DNA of 64,000 nt from Lingula anatina. Lineage: Eukaryota > Brachiopoda > Lingulata > Lingulida > Lingulidae. How positions within the stretch are numbered: position 1 is the stretch's first letter; each line of letters begins with the position of its first letter. Below, piece after piece: positions 35,015 to 47,100 of the stretch. The stretch lies in assembly GCF_001039355.2 (NCBI RefSeq), contig NW_019776100.1:49000-112999 (forward strand). Reading direction: 5' to 3'. A program made the translations under genes and the position numbers. A model generated the notes under the pieces. That model saw only the letters and a program-made list of their open reading frames with translations. It was not told where the DNA came from and ran no database searches.

Positions 35015-37203
35015 TTTTTTTTTTGTAATTCTACTCAAAAATAAGATAACAGAAGGTTATGTCAATTATGTGCCTAAGTAAGGGGGCACTTTTCGACACC
35101 TATTTTTGCATAAAGATAAGGTCAGGAAAAGTTATCTGACAACTGTGCCTAAGTAAGGGGGACTGTTCAATGGATCACGAAAAATGAAACTACATTATCG
35201 GGAGAACACAGGTGTGAATGGTAAATGACAAAATTGTAAAAGACTCGCGTAAAGGCTAAGGTTTCACCAATCACAGGAAATATTTACAAAGGCAAGAACC
35301 AAAATTTTACGCCATTACCCTCCCTCCCCCTCAGTAATTTGAAAACCGTTTCTTTGGTAACCACATTCTTCCATGAAATCATTTTAAACCTTCTAGATTT
35401 TCCAGTTCCTGAGGAGATGTAAACCACTTTTATAAAGCAAGCACCGCTCAGGGAGTTGCAGTACCCGCAATGTACGTGAGCTATTTGGAGAGAGAGAGGG
35501 AGAGAGTCATGCTGGTGATAACTGACCTGACTAGCCTTTTGGCTACAGGACTCTGTATTTGATGATGGATTAATCAGCATACCGAAACCAGATGGATCAA
35601 AGGACCTTGTAGTACCTACAAATAAAGCACGATAAATCGTAATACAAAAACGGTGTATTACATGCAGTGATTGGTTGTGATTTCAGTTTAACAGTATTTC
35701 ACTGGCAAATGTAATCTGTTCGGAAATAAAATTCGGGTTTTCATCAATATTAACTTTTCCCATTAGGCATAAAAAACATTTCGTCACTAGCGGCTGAGAA
35801 TGTATTATTATTTTTATTATGAAAAAAGTTTTTGGTTACACGGTAAATGGTATGTATTATTAAAATATATATTATATTTTGGTTTAATGGCATCATTCAA
35901 ACAGGCAAATATACTATCAGACAAAGTTTAGACAAAAAAACAAACCCATATTTGAAGGACACGGCTCAACCCTCAGTGTTTCGTCACTGCTGTACAGGCA
36001 CTTCCAACAAAATGCGTTCCTCAAGTAATACTCTTGTCCTCTTGCTGAAATAAAGTAGGTAAACAACTGTGGTCCAGAAGAGCAAAGTTCCCTATGTGTA
36101 GGGTCAGCGTTTTGGTCACAATCACTTTCATTAAGCCGCTTGTTTCGTTCTGCTTCCCCATGTGAGAAACACCGTCTTCCTGGAATGGTTGCTGGTGACT
36201 CGAAATAAACCATGCAGTCGTGGTTCTCCCTAACACCCTTCAATACATCGGCTGTACGCGACATTGAACTGATATTCAATGCGGTACTGGTCACATATTC
36301 GTTGCAAGTTACGATAGGGGACCAATTATCGTATTTATCAAAATTGTGGCACATTGCACAGTACCTATTTCGAAATGTCAGTTTTGTTGCGGGGTCAGAA
36401 ACGGGAAGATGGCGCTCAATGTCATCGGCAGCACTGCGATTTTCACATCTGTCTCGTATTGTTTCATTTGTCCAGGTGGTTGGACAAGACGTTACCATCC
36501 AGTAGGATTTACTGCTGATACCTCTCAAAGACCTAGAGTCAAGGGATTGCCATATGCAGTCAATGTTATTTCGTTGAATATCTATCTCATTAGATAGCGC
36601 TGCTTGCACACCACTTGTTGAAATTCTGTCGCAAGGGTGGTATGGCTCACAGCAGTCCTCAAAAATGTTGCAGAGTCTGTCGCAGTGGCAAAATATCTGG
36701 ATAAAGTCAAATCGAAAAGGTCTTGTTGCACAAAAGACTTTGGATGAAGTTATATTAAATGATGTTCCATTCCAGGGGTTTGACAAAATGTTTGGTTCTT
36801 TTGTATCTAGTGGTGATGATGTGGTTTCGTCCCCATTCTGTGTAATGCCGTCCTGAAGTGTGAGGAGGGCTGTTGTTGCGTTCCAAGGGAAAGCCTTCCC
36901 TCCAGTTGACTTATCTTGGTCAGTTAACAGTGGAGTCGTCGTGGTTCCAGTGTATCCGTCAACTCTTCTGTTATATGCGCTGGTAGAAACCTCCTGTTCT
37001 CGTTTCGAATCCAATGGCGTTGTGTTAGGGACAGCCATAGTAGCGTTATGTGGGTAAGTTAAGTTGGTGACGGTTTTGTTCGCTGGAACAGCTGCCAAAA
37101 CACTGCCTTGCCAAAGTATCATTGAGCCGACGAGAAGAAATAGAACATTGCTTATCTTTGAATCATCCATATTATCAACCGACTTGGAAATATTCAAAAG
37201 CAT
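33423..37203 (-). CDS. Somatomedin-B-domain ectodomain protein, adhesion-receptor-like, unknown function
   Basis: Three minus-strand exons, 35946-37203, 35527-35615 and 33423-34061, join in phase to 661 residues. A second Met at residue 12 directly precedes a signal-peptide-like stretch (SNVLFLLVGSMILWQGSVLA) and may be the real start. A Thr/Asn-rich, N-glycosylatable stalk (about 40-155) follows. Next is a somatomedin-B-like cysteine cluster at about 158-191 (FCHCDRLCNIFEDCCEPYHP). Then comes a cysteine-containing region with RNRYCAMCHNFDKYDNW. This layout resembles ectodomains of expanded invertebrate adhesion-type/GRL101-like receptors, as I recall them. However, the chain ends after one hydrophobic segment (FLIQWAFAVCAFGVFVSMGA) with no seven-helix domain. 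It is therefore either single-pass, GPI-anchored, or misses downstream exons. A possible donor (GTGCGT) lies just before the stop. Assembly Ns fall in its second intron. Confidence 0.6.
34620..34749. mobile_element. hAT-like MITE containing an assembly gap
   Basis: The ends GCAGGGCCGTAGC (about 34620) and GCTACGGCCCTGC (about 34735) are perfect inverted copies. CAGGGCCGTAG-type termini resemble hAT-family elements. Between them are long G and C homopolymers and 25 Ns (34679-34703). A possible target duplication (CTCTG on both sides) is too short to be sure. The gap reflects the homopolymers and lies in intron 2 of the SMB gene. Confidence 0.6.
34984..35013. repeat. (TTTA)n microsatellite
   Basis: A tetranucleotide run in intron 2 of the SMB gene. 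About 60-140 bp further on, GTGCCTAAGTAAGGGGG occurs twice, marking a small imperfect duplication. Confidence 0.85.
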
Positions 37204-38397
37204 AAAGATGTCCTCCGAGCTCCTTTATCTTTGTTTTACTTAATCCAATCCCTTTCAATGCAATGCGTTTTTCAAATACCATAGCGCTTTAAATAGTTCT
37301 TCGCAATTGAAATGCTCCTCCCATTATTCTTATAAGAACCTATTAGTGTTGCCCATAATAAAACCATTACTTTGCTTTTGTCTCCAATAGAAACAGTTTG
37401 ATTACAAAACCCTTTCATTGTAACCCTTGGACTCACCTGACCGACTCTACGTTGCATTGTGATTGGACTGATCTTTGCTCTTGATAAGCATAGTCATTGC
37501 CTTGTAAAGAAGGTGCTATGTGATCAGTTCACCATTGTGGTGGGTTCTGAAGTTTACAAGTAATCGAGAAGTAATATTTTACCATAACCAAGTACGAACC
37601 CATTTATTTGAAATGTAATGTAATAATGTTAGGCCCCATTCAGAGGGGAATTGCTAGTTCAAATACGGCTACCCACTACAAAACCGGCCGTCTAAACCTG
37701 CTAATAGACACTGTATAGATTCGCCGTGGGGAAGTATTCAAGTGGGTGACCGGTCGGCCATATTTGACCCTCTGACTAGTTAGTCCCCTATTCTGAATGA
37801 TGCCTTATACATATATGCGTTTATTCAGTTTTAATGTACAATAATACCGCCGGTATATGTTTGTATAGGTATGTATATGTATATGTATATGTACTCAGGT
37901 GGCCAACACAATGGTTTTGTGTAAAGTTTAGGAGGGGACTCGAGCTTCAAAAGTTCTCTCTTTTTAAACTGAAGCATATGTTACAGAGTGACATTGTAAC
38001 ACATTTTCACATCTTTTTCATCATATAAAAAAGCAAAGAACCTGCTTAGAAAAAGGCCTTGTTCCCTTTCTTCATTTCTGTGAGCAATCAAGAAGCTCTC
38101 CAGTCTCCAGTTCCGGGTATCCAGTCTCGTCTGGTTGCCTTCGTATTACCACTGGCAGTGAAAAGTAAAGAATATAGGCCATAGAGGTCTTGGTAGAAAT
38201 AAAAATATGCCATGTAAATAAATATTTGAGTTTGAAAGCAAAGTGACATATTGTACATTTTATCTTGATAATATTTTAACAAAGCCAGGAGAAAACATAA
38301 AACAAAACGTAGTTTATTATGCATCCAAAGCGTTCTGTTTTATGACTGTGACGAGGCCGAATAAGTGAGAGAACTTACACGAGATTCCATTTTACAT
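37204..38397. other. Upstream region of the SMB gene, no gene recognised
   Basis: AT-rich spacer with a (TATATG)n-like run near 37864-37893. No exon could be supported. The SMB promoter should lie near its left end. Confidence 0.45.
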
Positions 38398-41145
38398 ACA
38401 TCATACAGTAGGGATGTTTCGTGTGGTCCATCTCAATTTATCAAAATGGCGATAGAGATCTACATAACTAATTGGATTATATCATGACTGTCTTGTTTTA
38501 AAACCTGAACATGTGATTAACAGAAGCGTTGAGTTTCTCTGTAAAACTTTTCAGTGAAGGATCGACAAACAAAATCGTCGCATTACATCGATTGAATGGA
38601 TGACTTATTGACAGGACACGAAACAATAACTCATGTATCTTGACACCTAACTGATATAGTGATGATTATTCCACGGCTCATCTTTTCCTGTATTTCTATG
38701 CAAAATGCGTGACTGATTGACAAGGCATGGCAAAATCTTACGGGTTTTTTGAGGCTAACTACGCAACACGGTAACGTGTTTTTCAAAGAAGACTTTCGCA
38801 CTGACGTAACCCTCGCATATGTAAAATGTATGTGTGAAATTAACAAGGCTCATCCAATCTCGTTTAATGGTGTGCATGCAAATTTGATAAAACAATGTAA
38901 CACGTTTGATGTTTTGAATTGGCCAACGAATAATATGTTCATGGACATGATATAGTAGGGATGTTTCGCCCATCTCCATTTATCGAAATGGCGATTAGAG
39001 GTCTAGCTAAGTAATTGGATTATGTCATGACTAACATGTTTTAAAACCCGAGTATATGATTTACCCGGGTATGTTTGAACTTTTTGACATTCTTCTAAAC
39101 ATTGTTTCCAGACACGTTGAGTTCTCTGTAAATCTTTTTTGTGAAGAATCGACAAACAAAATCGTCGCATTACATCGATTGAATGGATGACTTATTGACA
39201 GGACACGAAACAATAACTCATGTATCTTGACACCTAACTGATATAGTGATGATTATTCCACGGCTCATCTTTTCCTGTATTTCTATGCAAAATGCGTGAC
39301 TGATTGACAAGGCATGGCAAAATCTTACGGGTTTTTTGAGGCTAACTACGCAACACGGTAACGTGTTTTTCAAAGAAGACTTTCGCACTGACGTAACCCT
39401 CGCATATGTAAAATGTATGTGTGAAATTAACAAGGCTCATCCAATCTCGTTTAATGGTGTGCATGCAAATTTGATAAAACAATGTAACACGTTTGATGTT
39501 TTGAATTGGCCAACGAGTGATATGTTCATGGACATAATATAGTAGGGATGTTTCGCCCATCTCCATTTATCGAAATGGCGATTAGAGGTCTAGCTAAGTA
39601 ATTGGATTATGTCATGACTAACATGTTTTAAAACCCTGAACGTAGGATTAACTCGGGCCTGTTTGACCGTCTTTGACATTCTTTTAAACTTTGTTTCGAG
39701 ACACGTTGAGTTCTCTGTAAATCTTTTTTGTGAAGAATCGACAAACAAAATCGTCGCATTACATCGATTGAATGGATGACTTATTGACAGGACACGAAAC
39801 AATAACTCATGTATCTTGACACCTAACTGATATAGTGATACTTATTCCACGGCTCATCTTTTCCTGTGTTTCTATGCAAAATGCGTGACTGATTGACAGG
39901 GCATGGCAAAATCTTACGGGTTTTTTTAGGCTAACTACGCAACACGGTAACGTGTTTTTCAAAGAAGACTTTCGCACTGACGTAACCCTCGCATATGTAA
40001 AATGTATGTGTGAAATTAACAAGGCTCATCCAATCTCGTTTAATGGTGTGCATGCAAATTTGATAAAACAATGTAACTCGTTTGATGTTTTGAATTGGCC
40101 AACGAATAATATGTTCATGGACATGATATGGTAGGAATGTTTCTTCTAGTCCATCTTCACAAATCAAAAGGGCGATTTGAGGTCCAAATTTAAAACGCTG
40201 AACGTATGATTAACTCGGGCCTGTTTGACCATCTTTGACATTCTTCTAAACTTTGTTTCGAGACACGTTGAGTTTCTCTGTAAATCTTTTCTGTGAAGGA
40301 TCAACAAACAAAATCGTCGCATTACATCGATTGAATGGATGACTTATTGACAGGACATGAAACAATAACTAATGTATCTTGACACCTAGCTGATATAGTG
40401 ATGATTATTCCACGGCTCATCTTTTCCTGTATTTCTATGCACAGTGCGTGACTAATTGACATGGCATTGCAAAACCGTAAGGGTTTTTTTAGGCTAACTA
40501 CACAACACGGCAGCGCGCTTTTTAAAAGATCTTTGCGCTGGTATAACCCTTGTATGTGTAAAATGTATGTGTGAAATTAACAAGGCTCATCCAATCTCGT
40601 TTAATGGTGTGCATTCACATTTGATAAAACAAGGTAACGCGTTTGATGTTTTGAATTGGCCAACGAATAATATGTTCATGGACATGATATAGTAGGGATG
40701 TTTCGTCTGGCTCGATCATCTCCTTTTATCGAAATGGCGATTAGGTCTAACTGAGTAGGGCCTAATTGGATTATATCATCACTATTTTGTTTCAAACCCT
40801 AAACGTAGGATTAACTCGGGCCTGTTTGACCATCTTTGACATTCTTTTAAACTTTGTTTCGAGACACGTTGAGTTTCTCTGTAAATCTTTTTTGTGAAGG
40901 ATCGACAAACAAAATCGTCGCATTACATCGATTGAATGGATGACTTATTGACAGGGCACGAAATAATAACTCATGTATCTTACACCTAACTGATATAGTG
41001 ATACTTATTCCACGGATAATCTTTTCTGTATTATTATGCGAAGTGCGTGACTGATTGACAAGGCATCGCAAAATCGTAAGGGTTTTTTTAGGCTAACTAC
41101 ACAACACGGCAGCGCGCTTTTTTAAAGATCTTTGCGCTGATAAGT
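38398..41145. repeat. Tandem array, about five copies of a ~590-bp unit
   Basis: The landmark CGTTGAGT(T)TCTCTGTAAA begins near 38527, 39115, 39704, 40266 and 40867, giving unit lengths of about 588, 589, 562 and 601 bp. Each unit also holds CATTACATCGATTGAATGGA, TTGACACCTAACTGATATAG, TTCCACGGCTCATCTTTTCC and CGTAACCCTCGCATATG. Units 1-3 are nearly identical; unit 4 has a shortened junction and more changes; unit 5 is truncated at its end. Short open frames on both strands (60-78 codons) recur only because the DNA recurs. They start and stop at the same unit positions, have no known motif, and vary without a coding pattern. The array is taken as a local satellite-type duplication. It sits upstream of CDK9-B. 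Confidence 0.9.
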
Positions 41146-41493
41146 TAATTATCAACTTTTTTTTCAGTTTTTAAGATCTTTCCACTTTTATGGGGGAAAC
41201 AATGCATTGTTTTGTAACCTAATTATATAAATATATTTGGATATTGGCTATATTTTTTATGTATAGGCCTACATGTGTTGTTTAGTTATGCGATACACAA
41301 TGAACTTAAATTTATTTTGTGTTTAAGACTTACAAGTTGACTTACAAGTTTACTGTTTTAGTTGTGTAAGGTGTAAAAAACATGTTTCTGAAAAGTTTTA
41401 TGACTCGCTTAATTGTGTCCGGGAGTAGGCCTGTCCCATTTTATCACGCAAATGAGGAGTATCCCCATAAATGTTGCCGGAGGTTTGCGGGAG

Positions 41494-41583
41494 TCACCCT
41501 GAGCTTCAGAGATAACTTGATATATAACCTCTTCACTATAGCCTATCTTCATCGTGTCAAGTTATCTCTGAAGCTCAGGGTGA
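41494..41583. repeat. Perfect 27-bp inverted repeat with a 36-nt loop
   Basis: The left arm TCACCCTGAGCTTCAGAGAT then AACTTGA (41494-41520) is the exact reverse complement of 41557-41583. It lies about 310 bp upstream of the CDK9-B start codon. It could be a foldback element or form an RNA hairpin if transcribed. No target duplication was identified. Confidence 0.85.
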
Positions 41584-41779
41584 TTTAGGCCTACGTAGGC
41601 TTGGATAAAAATGATCAATTTTCATGTCTAAGTCTCAATATTCTCATTTCATGAACTGTTCTTTTGGCTACCTGTTCTTTAACTTTAACCTGCGCTCGTT
41701 TCTGCATCCCGGTATCTTAAAGGTAGTTTGATACCGACGTAAAAACGCGATTTCCCTTTGTTACACCAGGAAGTAAACG

Positions 41780-41897
41780 TTACCACTGGTCGGGGCGAGA
41801 AAGCAGACGAAGCGATGATTACGTCATCACTATATGTGTATCTGCCAACCGGAAATTAGTGCAGCGTGCCTTTTTTCTCTCCGAGGCAGAGAAGAAC
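41780..41897 (+). promoter_or_regulatory. Likely CDK9-B promoter with CRE-like site
   Basis: A TTACGTCATCA word at about 41819 (CRE/ATF-like) and an ACCGGAAAT ETS-like word near 41849 lie within 80 bp of the start codon, in GC-richer DNA. CDK9-A also has TACGTCA upstream. Function is inferred from the motifs only. Confidence 0.4.
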
Positions 41898-44155
41898 ATG
41901 AGCAAGATAGAAGACCTTGAATTTCCCTACTGCCAAGATGTTAATAAATACGAGAAGCTGGCCAAAATTGGACAGGGGACCTTTGGGTAAGAGATACAAC
42001 AGATATGCAAGACAACATCCGGTTTTTTACGTGTGCATACGTTTTTGTTGTGGTTCATTCATTCATTTCGACCACGTTTAGCTTCTTTGTTCTATTTCTT
42101 CGCTTTTACTGTCTTTGCCTTATTTGAAAAAAAAAATCCTTTGGATTATTGGTTTCAATGGAACTATTGTGTGAAATATTAAGTTTAATTGTTCTGCTAA
42201 GAGTAGAATTTTAATGATGTTTACTATAGTGTACATCGGAAATCACAAAGAAATTAAAATTCACACTTTGACACTGTTTGTGTTCATGCATTGTATCATG
42301 AATTATAATTAAATTATATACCTGTGGTCGTATGTAATTGTATTTGGGAAAATTTATGAAATTATGTGAATATTTTTGTGTGTGTGCTTGCATATATGTA
42401 TGTTATAGAGTGGAACTATTTGGGTCCTATTTATTTATTTATTTACAGTATTTATTTATTTATTTATTTATTTATTTATTTCAGCAGTCCAGTGCATGCT
42501 AGAGAGATTAAAACTAATGTAATTTTCTGTTAAATATTATTTTACAAATTTTATTGTTAAATGACAAAGTCATCTTCATATTGCTGCAGTACATGTTGGT
42601 GTTAATATTCCAGTGAAGTGTTTAAAGCTCGCGACAGGAAAACAAAAACCTTGGTCGCCCTCAAGAAAGTTCTTATGGAAAATGAAAAGGAAGGGGTAAG
42701 GCCATGTAATGTTATACTTAGACTTTTCTCAGGATAGATTAGAAATTGAAAAAATTAAATATTGGCTCTTTATTTAAAACTGTGATTGCTTACTTTAAAA
42801 GATGTTAAAAGGAAAAAAGATAATAATTTTTTTTTCTTACATGGTATGTCTTATCATTTTACCAAGCATAGCATTATATTTGAAAAACATTTTTTAAATG
42901 CTCATGTATTGTCCTGTGGCACAAGCTCCTCACCCATGTGAAGTGTGCCATGAGCACTGACTATACTGACTATAAACTTTTTAACATTTCAGTTTCCCAT
43001 CACAGCATTGAGAGAGATTAAGATTTTGCAGCTTCTGAAGAATGAAAATGTTGTTAATTTAATTGAAATTTGTAGGAGTAAAGGTAAATGAAAAGTTATC
43101 AGGAATTAAGGAAGAAAATAATTCCAAAGAACCCTCAAATGACTTGATATCTCTTTTCCAACAATATTCAGTGTAAATATGCTCTGAAATTGTCCTAGCT
43201 AGTGGTAAACCTTCCATTGCAAGTGCTTTTAAAAAGTCATTCAATTTCTTATGAGTTGTTATGTGCCCAGCAATCACTATCTTCTGATTTTTCTCTCTAT
43301 TTTTCAGCCACACCCTACAACAGATTCAAGAGCACTTTCTACTTGGTATTTGAATTCTGTGAACATGACTTAGCGGGACTTCTTAGTAATTCTAATGTGA
43401 AGTTCACCTTGGGGGAAATCAAGAAAGTTATGCAGCAACTGCTCAATGGATTATATTACATCCACAGTAACAAAGTGCTTCATAGAGACATGAAAGCAGC
43501 TAATATTCTAATAACAAAATCAGGACAGTTGAAATTAGCTGATTTTGGACTTGCTAGAGCTTTCAGTATTAACAACAAAGGCCAGCCAATGAGATATACC
43601 AATCGTGTTGTTACTCTATGGTATCGCCCCCCAGAACTTTTGCTTGGTGAAAGGGATTATGGGCCAGCTATTGACATGTGGGGCGCGGGATGTATTATGG
43701 CAGAAATGTGGACTAGAAGTCCTATAATGCAAGGGGACACTGAGCAACGCCAGCTACAGCTGATCACACAACTTTGTGGTTCTATCACAACAAAGGTATG
43801 GCCCGATGTGGAAAAATACGAACTTTACACCAAAATGGAGCTACCAAAGGACCAAAAACGTAAAGTAAAGGATCGCCTGAAAGCCTACATTAAAGACCAA
43901 TATGCCTTGGACTTACTGGATAAGTTACTCACACTGGACCCAACCAAACGTATCGATGGTGACCGAGCTTTGGACCATGATTTTTTCTGGACAGACCCAC
44001 GTCCTTGTGAGCTGGGTAAAATGCTGTCCCAGCATACTATGTCCATGTTTGAGTACCTGGCGCCCCCTAGGAGGCGTGGAGCTGGACCACACCAGCAGCA
44101 GCCTGTTGCTAAACCTGCAGCAAGCATGGACCAACATTTTGATAGGATATTCTAG
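41898..44155 (+). CDS. CDK9: Cyclin-dependent kinase 9, copy B
   Basis: Exons 41898-41986, 42614-42695, 42993-43083 and 43308-44155 (89, 82, 91 and 848 bp) match copy A exactly in size and phase and give 369 residues. It starts MSKIEDLEFPYCQDVNKYEK. The motifs are IGQGTFGEVF, VALKKV, PITALREIKIL, FEFCEHDLAGLL, HRDMKAANIL, DFGLARAF and RYTNRVVTLWYRPPE, ending SMFEYLAPPRRRG...FDRIF. Residues such as VVNLIEICR, TKVWPDVEKYEL and KDRLKAYIKD are nearer to human CDK9 than those of copy A. B may therefore keep the ancestral role, but both look functional. A run of 95 identical bases with copy A (43415-43509) is far more alike than the flanking codons. An AATAAA near 45455 may end the transcript. Confidence 0.95.
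42432..42481. repeat. (TTTA)n microsatellite
   Basis: A broken tetranucleotide run in intron 1 of CDK9-B. Confidence 0.85.
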
Positions 44156-47100
44156 TCGTTTTAATTATGATTGGGTCATTGTCTTTTACTTCAAATGTGA
44201 AGAGTCATGTTTTTGTATACAAAAAGCATAAGATTTTGATCTTTTATATCACCAACATATTTTACCCTCTGTCATTTCCTTTTTTTCATTTATTCATCTC
44301 TCTGATTAGATAATTATGTTAGAAGCAACCACATTGCAGATTAACTGTCTTAAATTTAACTGGAAGGAAAATAAGATGTTGAAGAAACATAACGATCCCA
44401 AAAGTACAAAGAGAGAAATTACTGTGGAATACCCCATGATAATCATACTTGTCTGGAGTAGGACAAGACATACTGGTATAATATTTGGCATAAATAACAC
44501 AGGCCTAAAACCAACAATTTCAAATGTGGTTTAAGCTTGTGGACTTTTTACCCCCTTAGTTGATCTAACATGAGGAATTGCATAGAACCTGGACCAAATT
44601 TTGATTCAAAGTGGATCTTTTTCTCCCAAAAGGGCAATTCTTTTTAACCCTACCACCTGATTTTGTTCCAAGTGTTCAGTGTATAAAACATTTAAAATCT
44701 TTTGTTATAATCTAGATATTGTGTCAGTTTTTTTTTTTTACAGTAAATCCTTTAATTCCAATTGTATTAAATGAATGATAAGGGTATCGGCAATTATTAT
44801 TGTAATTCTAGAGAATGGGTAAAATTACTGAATTTGTATGGCATGGATATTTTGAAGGAACTCATTTGGAAAATTATCCTTTATTGCTTTTTAAGTTGAT
44901 ATATTGGTACTGTGCTCACAGTAAAGGGATGTTCAAGTTGATGTAGAGCAATCAGATGCAAGTAGGTTGTCATTTATTGACTAAAATTCACCATAATTTA
45001 AATGCAAAATTGAGATGAGAATATATGATATTTTTGCTTCCATTCACTGTGGAATTAGAGATATTTGAATTTTTGTGCAATTGCCTAAGGCCAGTTTATA
45101 AGTAAGTCATGTTTTCAATTCAAGGGAACAGAAACCTGCAATAGATATTGTCTAGTATGAAGTGCTTGGTTTTCGTCTTTCAGTATTGCAATTTTTATAA
45201 GGGACCACAGGATGTCTTAGAGTTGGTTGCTGTAACTTAAAAAAGTTTGCTAACTCTCATAGGTGCTTTTTTTTTTACATAATTTGAATTTATACTTGGA
45301 ACAACGCACATGAAATGTGAGGCCGAGATTATTATTATTATATAACTATTAATGTTGACTTTGTTATTTGAATACTTCGTAAAAGAAACTGCATTTCTAT
45401 TATCAGATATATTAACTATATATAGTGCTTCATGCATGACATGTTATCTTAAAGAATAAAGATCATTACAGTATTACCTAACGTGTCAATTTAGCATCAA
45501 CTTGGTTCTTCGTAAGTGAATCCTTTTTCGTATTCCAAACCTTGGCAGTTTATAAATTGAGCATGCTCTGTGCAGTTTGTTAAGCAAAAATGGAATGTTT
45601 TTTTGTATATTTTTTTTTAATCAATTTATTTTATTTTTTTTATATATCGGTGGTAGTGGATGATTCAGAACAGGATGAGTAAATTGAATCATTTTTTTTT
45701 TTTTACTTTTATAACATACACTGTTCCAAATATCGAACCACTGTCTTTGAAAATCGTTTTTGTTTAACCATTGATGTAAATTTGCTTCAGCTTTGATAAT
45801 CTGGAGAGGTGAGATAATTAGTGGAATGATCCCGATCAAAAAGGCTAAAAAGTTAACATTGCATCGTTTAGGAGCACTGATTAACGGTAGTGCGGTTATT
45901 TTAGTACTTTCCCCGGTGGGCCTATGTGCGTGCTTATGAACACAGCACCCTGAATATCAGTTTGATTTTTTGAACGGCGTAAGGAGAGTCAAGGGTATTA
46001 CTCAGGGTGGAGAATAAGGGGAGTGTTTAATATCAAGGCAGTTCAGCTAGGGTGGGCGTGCAGAAATACCATTACCTCGAAGACCTTTCAATCACCTAGT
46101 TTTGTGGGTTAAACGGAATTAAGAAGAAAACTAAATGACCGGAAAAAAACAACATTTGTTGCCAAGGCTGAATCATTTCTCCATGTTAAATCTCTTGTAT
46201 TAACGATGCTAGTGATGGGATGGCGAGAAATGATTTGATTAATGGACTTCGATCATGAAATTAAACAAAAGCAAAAACTGAGATGAGTTCCAAGAATTAT
46301 TCACCTCAAGATGACTTCATCATTGTCAGTCACCTAAATTCGTATCCTATCAACGAGAGCCTTTATATTCAATTCCTCCCAATTAAAGTTATATATGCAC
46401 TGTTTAGCCTTAGAGGGTAGCCGAGAACGTTGATAAACGTCTTAATTACTAAAGCCAGTTAACTAGTCAAAACAATGCAATACTACGTACGGTGAGACGA
46501 CATTTAAATAAATACCGCATGATTATATTGCGTGCGAATTTCCACTCGCTGTAAACAGTGTTTTCTGTCGCCCCCTCCCATCCCCCAACATATTATACCT
46601 TTCGGAGAATGGTTTCTCGAAAGAATTACAGCCCGAAAATGAATCAAAACTTTTAGATAAATATAGTCTACCTCAGTTTAAGATAAACCCATAAATGAAG
46701 AATAACGAATTCGATAGTAGACAAACTTTTGTTTTATCACATCTCAGCTGTACATAATGTTTTTGAAGAAAAATAACAGTCCATAACCTGCAAATTTTAA
46801 AATAGATTTTATACTGTGACAAAAGGGTCATGTAATATAGAGAACTGCCTTATTTAACAAAGCTTACCGCAATGTCAGGGCAGTTGAAGGTGGAGCTGAG
46901 ATTGTAGCATACATGTATATTAGAGTCAATCACTTAATCACGGCGTGAATGTTAGAAAAAAATCTTCTCGGTCTTGGTCTGGTAAATATATTTCCGATTA
47001 TAGCTCTTGTAATTAACAAACGAACCGCCAAACATTCCATTATGCCCCTCTTATCTCTGTAAGCACGCCTCTCTCTCCCTGACAACAAATGAATAGTTTG

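Noticed and set aside
35284-35580. 98-codon minus-strand frame as a separate gene
   Set aside because: Only 35527-35615 is needed, as the second exon of the SMB gene. The rest follows a GT donor and is intron.
38630-38730. Box C/D snoRNA-like pattern (TGATGA ... CTGA) in each tandem unit
   Set aside because: Units 3 and 5 have TGATAC instead of TGATGA and no terminal stem flanks the boxes, so the match is by chance.
38749-40167. Recurrent 60-78-codon open frames on both strands of the tandem array
   Set aside because: They repeat because the DNA unit repeats. There is no family motif, splice logic or synonymous bias.
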